Positions 59,473 to 64,000 of a stretch of DNA of 64,000 nt are shown in pieces. The notes under the pieces were generated by a model. The model was given only the letters and a program-made list of their open reading frames with translations. It was not told the origin of the DNA and did no database searches. Every line of letters starts with the position of its first letter. Position 1 is the first letter of the stretch. A program made the translations under genes and the position numbers. Origin of the DNA: Natronobacterium gregoryi SP2 (GTDB lineage: Archaea > Halobacteriota > Halobacteria > Halobacteriales > Natrialbaceae). Where the stretch lies: positions 2,790,001-2,854,000 of the forward strand of contig NC_019792.1 in assembly GCF_000230715.2 (NCBI RefSeq), given 5' to 3'.

Positions 59473-60243
59473 ATGAACGTTCTTTCCTGTATCAAACGCG
59501 TCCCGAACACTGGCGCGAAGATCGTACTGACGGAGGACAGGCAACGAATCGACACGAGTAACCTGGGCTTTACCATGAGCCCCCACGAGGAGTGTGCCAT
59601 CGAGGAAGCGATCCAGCTGATCGAGGACCACGGCGGCACGGCACACGTCCTCACGCTCGGCCCCGAGGAAGCGGACGAACAGCTCCGGACGGGACTCGCC
59701 ATGCAGGCCGACGAGGCGACCCTGCTCGAGACTGACGGCGAAGAGTGGAGCCCCCGCGAGACGGCCGACGCGATCGCGAACGCGATCCAGGAACTGGAAG
59801 ACGACGGCGCGTTCGACCTCTTACTGTTCGGCAACGAGTCCGCCGACGCGGGCAACTACCAGGTCGGCGTCCGCGTCGCCCGCACACTCGGACTCCCCTG
59901 TGTGACCGGGATCAAGTCCCTCGACGTAGAGGATGGGACCGCGATCGCCAAACGCGAAGTTGCCGGCGGCGAGGAAGTCTACGAGATCGACTTACCGGCC
60001 GTCGTCGCGGTCAAGGAGGGGATCAACGAACCTCGCTACGCCTCCATGCGTGCCAAGATGCAGGCCCGAAAACAGGAGGTCCCACGGCTCGAGCCCGAGG
60101 GCACCGCGGGCGCGGGAACCTTCGAGAAGGTCCGGCTGGAGGCACCCGAGACGGACGATTCGGAGGCCGAGATACTCGGCGACAGCCCCGACGCCGTACC
60201 GAACGTCGTCGACGTCCTCGAGGAGGAGGTGGAAGTGCTATGA
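59473..60243 (+). CDS. etfB: Electron transfer flavoprotein beta subunit
   Basis: Beta subunit of ETF, 256 residues, starting MNVLSCIKRVPNTGAKI. Typical beta-subunit pieces are FTMSPHEECAIEEAI and GNESADAGNYQVGVRVARTL. The ATG is eight bases after the dehydrogenase stop, so translation is linked. It would accept electrons from the dimethylglycine/sarcosine-type dehydrogenase and pass them via the alpha subunit to an ETF-quinone reductase located elsewhere. Confidence 0.94.
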   Translation: MNVLSCIKRVPNTGAKIVLTEDRQRIDTSNLGFTMSPHEECAIEEAIQLIEDHGGTAHVLTLGPEEADEQLRTGLAMQADEATLLETDGEEWSPRETADAIANAIQELEDDGAFDLLLFGNESADAGNYQVGVRVARTLGLPCVTGIKSLDVEDGTAIAKREVAGGEEVYEIDLPAVVAVKEGINEPRYASMRAKMQARKQEVPRLEPEGTAGAGTFEKVRLEAPETDDSEAEILGDSPDAVPNVVDVLEEEVEVL

Positions 60244-61211
60244 TCCTCGCGTTCGTCGAACACGAGAGCGCCGTTCCGGACGAGACGTCGCTGGGGGCGT
60301 TGACGATGGCCCGCGACCTGGCAGCGAACGAGGGGGTGGACCTCGCTGCCGTCGCCTTCGGTGACGAAGCGGCCGGGCTGACCGACGAACTGGGAGAGTA
60401 CGGCGTCGACGAACTCCACCACGTCATCGACGACCGACTCGAGGGCTACGCGCCCGAGGCGTGGGGTGAGAGTCTGGCACAGCTGGCCCGCGAGGTCGAC
60501 GTGAGCACGATCACAGTCCCCGGAACAGACCGTGGCCACGAGGTGCTGGCCCACGCCGGCACGACCCTCGACGCGCCGATGGCGACGAACTGCCTCGAGA
60601 TCGAGGCCGACGGCGACGCGTACGAACTGCGTCGCCAGCGGTGGGGTGGCAGCCTGCTCGAACACTCCCGGCTCGAGGGCGAGACGACGCTGGTGAGCGC
60701 TGCCGAACACGAGCACCCGATCGAGGAGGCCGAGACGGCCACGGAGCCCGCCGTCACGGAATTTTCGCCGTCGCTCGAGGATGCCCACTTCCGTGTGCAG
60801 GTCGACCGCGTCGAGACGACCGACGAGGAGGGCGTCCCGCTCGGCGAGGCACGCGTCGTCGTCGGCGGCGGCCGGGGCGTCGGCGGCCCCGAGGACTACG
60901 ACAAACTCGAGGAACTGGCCGACCTGCTGGGCGGGACCGTCGGTGCTTCCCGCGCCGCGGTCAACGAGGGGTGGCGGCCACACGACGACCAGATCGGCCA
61001 GACCGGTGCGAAGATCAGTCCCGGTATCTACATCGCCTGCGGGATCAGCGGCGCAGTCCAGCACATGGTCGGCTGCAAGGGGGCCGAGAACATTCTCGCG
61101 ATCAACACGGACCCCGAGGCGGCGATCGTCCAGAAGGCCGACTACGCCGTCACCAGTGACCTCCACGAGGTCGTGCCGGAACTGAACGACGCGATCCGCG
61201 AGGAGATCTAA
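60240..61211 (+). CDS. etfA: Electron transfer flavoprotein alpha subunit
   Basis: FAD-carrying alpha subunit of ETF, 323 residues. The FAD domain near the C terminus reads GASRAAVNEGWRPHDDQIGQ, TGAKISPGIYIACGISGAV, and ENILAINTDPEAAI. Its ATGA overlap with the beta-subunit stop indicates coupled translation. This closes the dehydrogenase-ETF operon; the next gene is on the other strand, starting right at its stop. Confidence 0.94.
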   Translation: MILAFVEHESAVPDETSLGALTMARDLAANEGVDLAAVAFGDEAAGLTDELGEYGVDELHHVIDDRLEGYAPEAWGESLAQLAREVDVSTITVPGTDRGHEVLAHAGTTLDAPMATNCLEIEADGDAYELRRQRWGGSLLEHSRLEGETTLVSAAEHEHPIEEAETATEPAVTEFSPSLEDAHFRVQVDRVETTDEEGVPLGEARVVVGGGRGVGGPEDYDKLEELADLLGGTVGASRAAVNEGWRPHDDQIGQTGAKISPGIYIACGISGAVQHMVGCKGAENILAINTDPEAAIVQKADYAVTSDLHEVVPELNDAIREEI

Positions 61212-62468
61212 TTACTCTCCGCGGAGGTGAGCCACGACCTCCGCCGGATCGGCCTGGAGCCCGCCACCTTGTGCGGCCGTCGGACTGCCGCCGCCACCGC
61301 CGCCGAAGGCGTCCGTCACACCGTCGATCACCTCGCCGGCGTCTACCTCGCCCGTCGAGGCCACGACGACCGAGGGTGCACCGTTACCGTCACCGTCGAC
61401 GACTGCAACCACGTCCGGTTCGTCCGGTTCTTCGCCGACGACCGCTCGTGCACCCTCGGTGACGACGTTCGACTCGAGTCCCTCGAGCGCGCCGACGGCC
61501 CACGTCGCGCCGTCGCGTTCGACAGTCGAGAGTTCCGAGAGGCGACTCACCACGACCTCCGCTTTCAGTTCCTCGAGTTCGGACTCGAGTTGCGCTTTCT
61601 CTTCCTGCAAGCGAGCGACCGCCTCGGGCAGTTCGTCGACGGGAACGCCACCGATTCGACTCGCCTCGCGTACTGCGGCTCGTACGTCTGCGGCGTGGTC
61701 GACTCCCGTCGGCCCGACCGCGAACTCGACGCGTGTCACTCCTTCACCGGGATTCGATCGGTCGAGTACTTCGATCGGACCGATCTGGCGAGTGTTGTCG
61801 ACGTGCGTACCACCACAGGCCGCTACGTCCCACGGTTTGCCGTCGCTCTCGTCGCCGATCGTCGACTCGCCGACCGTCACCACGCGGACGCGTTGGTCCG
61901 ACTCGGCCTGTCCCTCTGCCATCGCGCCCGCCTCGGTCTTCTCGTTGAACGAGATCTCCTCGAGTGCGCGGGCCTTCGCTTCCGGTAGTCGCTCCCACGT
62001 GACCGATCGTGCGTCCCAGACGGCCCGGTTCGAGCGCCGCCCGAGTTCGACGAGATCGGCGTCGTCGATCGGCTCAGCCGTCGTCAGGTCGATCCGTACT
62101 TTCTCCTCGCCGATGTCGAACCCGGCGTAGCCGAGGCCGTCGAACAGCCGTCGGCCGGCCCCGTAGACGACGTGGCTCGCGGTGTGGGCGCGCATGCAGT
62201 AGGTTCGGAACGCATCGTCGACCGTGCAGTCGACCTCGCTGCCGGGCTCGAGTGACGGCTCGGATGCGAGCGTGTGAACGACCGCGCCGTCGCGTTTCTG
62301 GACTGTCTCGGTCCCGATCCCGCCGATCGTGCCGCGGTCGGCCGGCTGACCGCCGCCTTCGGGATAGAAGTACGTCTCCTCGAGTTCCACGTCGCGGCCG
62401 TCGACTGCCGCGATCGTCGTCTCGAACTCCCGAACGGTGGGTGACTTCGATGCGCGTGACAGCGTCAT
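61212..62468 (-). CDS. alaX: AlaX-type alanyl-tRNA editing protein with DHHA1 domain
   Basis: Removes serine or glycine from mischarged tRNA-Ala in trans; 418 residues, a long AlaX. The zinc ligands of the editing site are His95 and His99 in RAHTASHVVYG and Cys218 and His222 in AACGGTHVDN; the strand FYPEGGGQPADRG is family-typical. After a coiled coil (about 275-310) comes a C-terminal DHHA1-like domain with a glycine-rich FGGGGGGSPTAAQGGG. The start MTLSRASKSPTVREFE at 62468 has a TATA box 23-30 bases upstream. Confidence 0.9.
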   Translation of the reverse strand: MTLSRASKSPTVREFETTIAAVDGRDVELEETYFYPEGGGQPADRGTIGGIGTETVQKRDGAVVHTLASEPSLEPGSEVDCTVDDAFRTYCMRAHTASHVVYGAGRRLFDGLGYAGFDIGEEKVRIDLTTAEPIDDADLVELGRRSNRAVWDARSVTWERLPEAKARALEEISFNEKTEAGAMAEGQAESDQRVRVVTVGESTIGDESDGKPWDVAACGGTHVDNTRQIGPIEVLDRSNPGEGVTRVEFAVGPTGVDHAADVRAAVREASRIGGVPVDELPEAVARLQEEKAQLESELEELKAEVVVSRLSELSTVERDGATWAVGALEGLESNVVTEGARAVVGEEPDEPDVVAVVDGDGNGAPSVVVASTGEVDAGEVIDGVTDAFGGGGGGSPTAAQGGGLQADPAEVVAHLRGE

Positions 62469-62490
62469 GCACACGAGTCGGTTACGGCGA

Positions 62491-62498
62491 CATAAAAA
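62491..62498 (-). promoter_or_regulatory. TATA-like box of alaX
   Basis: TTTTTATG on the minus strand lies 23-30 bases before the start codon at 62468, again matching a leaderless transcript. Confidence 0.5.
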
Positions 62499-62639
62499 CC
62501 TCTCCGGTTCCGGACCGACCGTGCTGGTACGAGGAAACTATTCCAGTCTCATCCCCGAGAGGTTGTGATCGCGGCGTTTACACATGTACTCCTGTAATAC
62601 TGGGTGTCGGGCCTGTACGGGAGAGGCCGACGACAAGTG

Positions 62640-62872
62640 GCGATATAGCTAGTACAAAATAAGTTTGATATGACATTCTAATGTTATTTTTACTCGATTT
62701 GTGGACACGATCGAATAAAGAATATACTTGCTTTACTCTGCATACTGAATGTATAATCACAGATACGCGCTATATATTTGGTTTTTCGTATTTTGTAGAA
62801 TGATAGACATACTAATACAATTCTATATACTTGTCTGCATAGCGTACGGAAATGAATCGTGTCGGGAAAATA
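62640..62872. other. AT-rich non-coding stretch
   Basis: About 230 bases with many A/T runs (AAATAAGTTTGATATGACATT, TATATATTTGGTTTTTCG, ACTAATACAATTCTATATAC) in an otherwise GC-rich window. No gene fits on either strand: frames there are rich in rare codons and run antisense into the oxidoreductase. The spacer from 62499 to 62639 has nothing of note. Confidence 0.6.
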
Positions 62873-64000
62873 CTATTCGATCGATCGGTCGAACACCGTC
62901 CCCACTGGCGTCGCTTCGTCGCGGACGGCCGCGAGCGCGAGTCGCTCGAGTGTGTCCTCGGTCGGTCGTCCGTCGGTCCCCCAGCCGCGCGTCCGGTAGT
63001 AGGCGTCGAGGAGTCGCTCGAAGGCGTCCGGATCGACTCTGTCGTCGATGCCGAGCAGCGACTCGGGAAGCCGATCGTCGCTCCGATCGACTCCCTCACG
63101 GACGTTGAACAGTCTGACGAGCGTCCAGATCCGTTCGCCGGTCCGATATAGCCTCAAGGCGTCGGTCGGGTACGACAGGTCACTGGCTTCGTCCAGTGCC
63201 TCGAGAAAAGTCGCACCACAGTCGTGCCACATCGTCTCGCCAGCGAAGTCGTCGGCGACGAGGCTCCACAGCACGGAGCGGACATCCTGGGCGGTTTTGA
63301 CGGCCGTGATCCGTTCGTCGCGGTCCCACGCCTCGAAGACCTCCGCTTCGATGGGGCGGGCACGGCGATGACAGCCACCCCGGTCGCTGGTCGCGTACGC
63401 AAGCGCCATCCCGGCCGCACCACGAGGGTCGTACGCCGGCAGTTCCATCGACTTTACCGTAGGGATCTGTTCCGTCCCAAACCGGGCCGCAGCCGCGTCG
63501 ACACCCTCCCGGAGCGTCTCGACGACTTCCTGGTCGCAGGGTGGGTCGGCTCCCACCGCGATCGCCTCGACGAGCGCCCGCGCCGCGTCGCCATCACCGA
63601 ACTCGAGATCGGCGTCGATCGCATCCGTCTGACTCGCGCGGACGGCCCACGCGACGACGTTACCTGCGGAGATCACGTCGACGCCGAGTCTGTCACAGCG
63701 TTCGCCAAGCATCGCGACGACATCGAAGTCGTCGATGCCGAGCCCCGCGCCCAGGCTCATCTGGGTCGCTCCACGTGGGACGGTCTCGCCGCCCTCGGTC
63801 TCGACGCGAAAGCCGCCCGGAACCGACTCGTCGGGGTACTCGCGGCCACTCGCGGCCTCCCGGACGGCGTCGACGCCGATTTCCGGGGTTCCCTCGAACG
63901 CGCTTTCCTGCCAGCCTTCCGTCGCGAGGGCGTCGACTTCGTCGGCGAAGTCGACCGACTCGAGGGTCCCACTGGCGGCCTGCCAGATCCCGGTGTCGTC
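62873..64000 (-). CDS. Aldehyde:ferredoxin oxidoreductase, partial (N terminus outside window)
   Basis: C-terminal 375 residues of an AOR-family tungsten or molybdenum enzyme oxidising aldehydes with ferredoxin. Conserved pieces are SLGAGLGIDDFDVVAMLGER followed by CDRLGVDVISAGNVVAWA, the region DPRGAAGMALAYATSDRGGCH with two cofactor-near glycines, and ACGxT-like GETMWHDCGATF. The stop is at 62873 and the reading frame is open to the window edge with no frameshift. It may use a substrate unrelated to the C1 genes. Confidence 0.87.
   Translation of the reverse strand, partial: DDTGIWQAASGTLESVDFADEVDALATEGWQESAFEGTPEIGVDAVREAASGREYPDESVPGGFRVETEGGETVPRGATQMSLGAGLGIDDFDVVAMLGERCDRLGVDVISAGNVVAWAVRASQTDAIDADLEFGDGDAARALVEAIAVGADPPCDQEVVETLREGVDAAAARFGTEQIPTVKSMELPAYDPRGAAGMALAYATSDRGGCHRRARPIEAEVFEAWDRDERITAVKTAQDVRSVLWSLVADDFAGETMWHDCGATFLEALDEASDLSYPTDALRLYRTGERIWTLVRLFNVREGVDRSDDRLPESLLGIDDRVDPDAFERLLDAYYRTRGWGTDGRPTEDTLERLALAAVRDEATPVGTVFDRSIE

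Noticed and set aside
62749-63108. Plus-strand frame from the AT-rich region into the oxidoreductase gene
   Set aside because: Its second half is antisense to a clearly conserved AOR gene, and its first half is low-complexity AT-rich sequence.

Overview
The window is chromosomal DNA of a halophilic archaeon. The coding sequence is GC-rich with strongly acidic proteins. Many genes have a TATA-like box about 25-30 bases before the start codon, as in leaderless haloarchaeal transcripts, and the gene content (HTH_10 regulator, HalOD1 protein, amphi-Trp protein, split GcvP, BCCT transporters, IS1341/IS6-type remnants) is haloarchaeal. A member of the Natrialbaceae is my best guess, but that is inference. 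No rRNA, tRNA or CRISPR array was recognised.

Layout. 0-11.3 kb: a soluble chemotaxis transducer, HMG-CoA synthase (isoprenoid lipids), a copper module (TauE/DsbD_2-like membrane protein plus CopA/CcoI-type ATPase), an AI-2E-type membrane protein, the two GcvP subunits of glycine cleavage, a zinc-finger micro-protein and a cobalamin adenosyltransferase. 11.3-17.8 kb: an accessory stretch of small enzymes, regulators and hypothetical genes. It is broken up by three arrays of short palindromic elements that are chained through shared CTAG tetranucleotides, and by a second palindromic family with TSATACGG ends. 18-28 kb: OBG-type GTPase, HIT protein, glutamate dehydrogenase, MaoC hydratase, HalOD1 protein, biotin-dependent carboxyltransferase, a Tat-type trypsin-like protease and an internally deleted TnpB remnant.

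28-38.7 kb is a sugar and gluconeogenesis block: nucleotidyltransferase, type I GAPDH, TreT-like trehalose synthase, a universal stress protein, ADP-dependent sugar kinase, PEP synthase, FBPase and class I aldolase. 39-40.1 kb holds a decayed IS6-family transposase with two in-frame stops, followed by serine acetyltransferase.

41.2-61.2 kb is the most interesting region. It contains two BCCT-type betaine-family transporters, a DmdA/GcvT-like methyltransferase, methylene-THF reductase, formate-THF ligase, formate dehydrogenase, a 842-residue FAD-GcvT fusion of the dimethylglycine/sarcosine dehydrogenase type, both ETF subunits, two single-domain stress proteins, a potassium channel and several small membrane proteins. 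Together these read as uptake of a methylated osmolyte (betaine, DMSP or similar), stepwise THF-linked demethylation, electrons to ETF, and oxidation of the C1 unit through formyl-THF and formate to CO2. Glycine formed this way could enter the GcvP system at 7.7-10.4 kb. The window ends with an AlaX-type editing protein, an AT-rich gap and the C-terminal part of an aldehyde:ferredoxin oxidoreductase.
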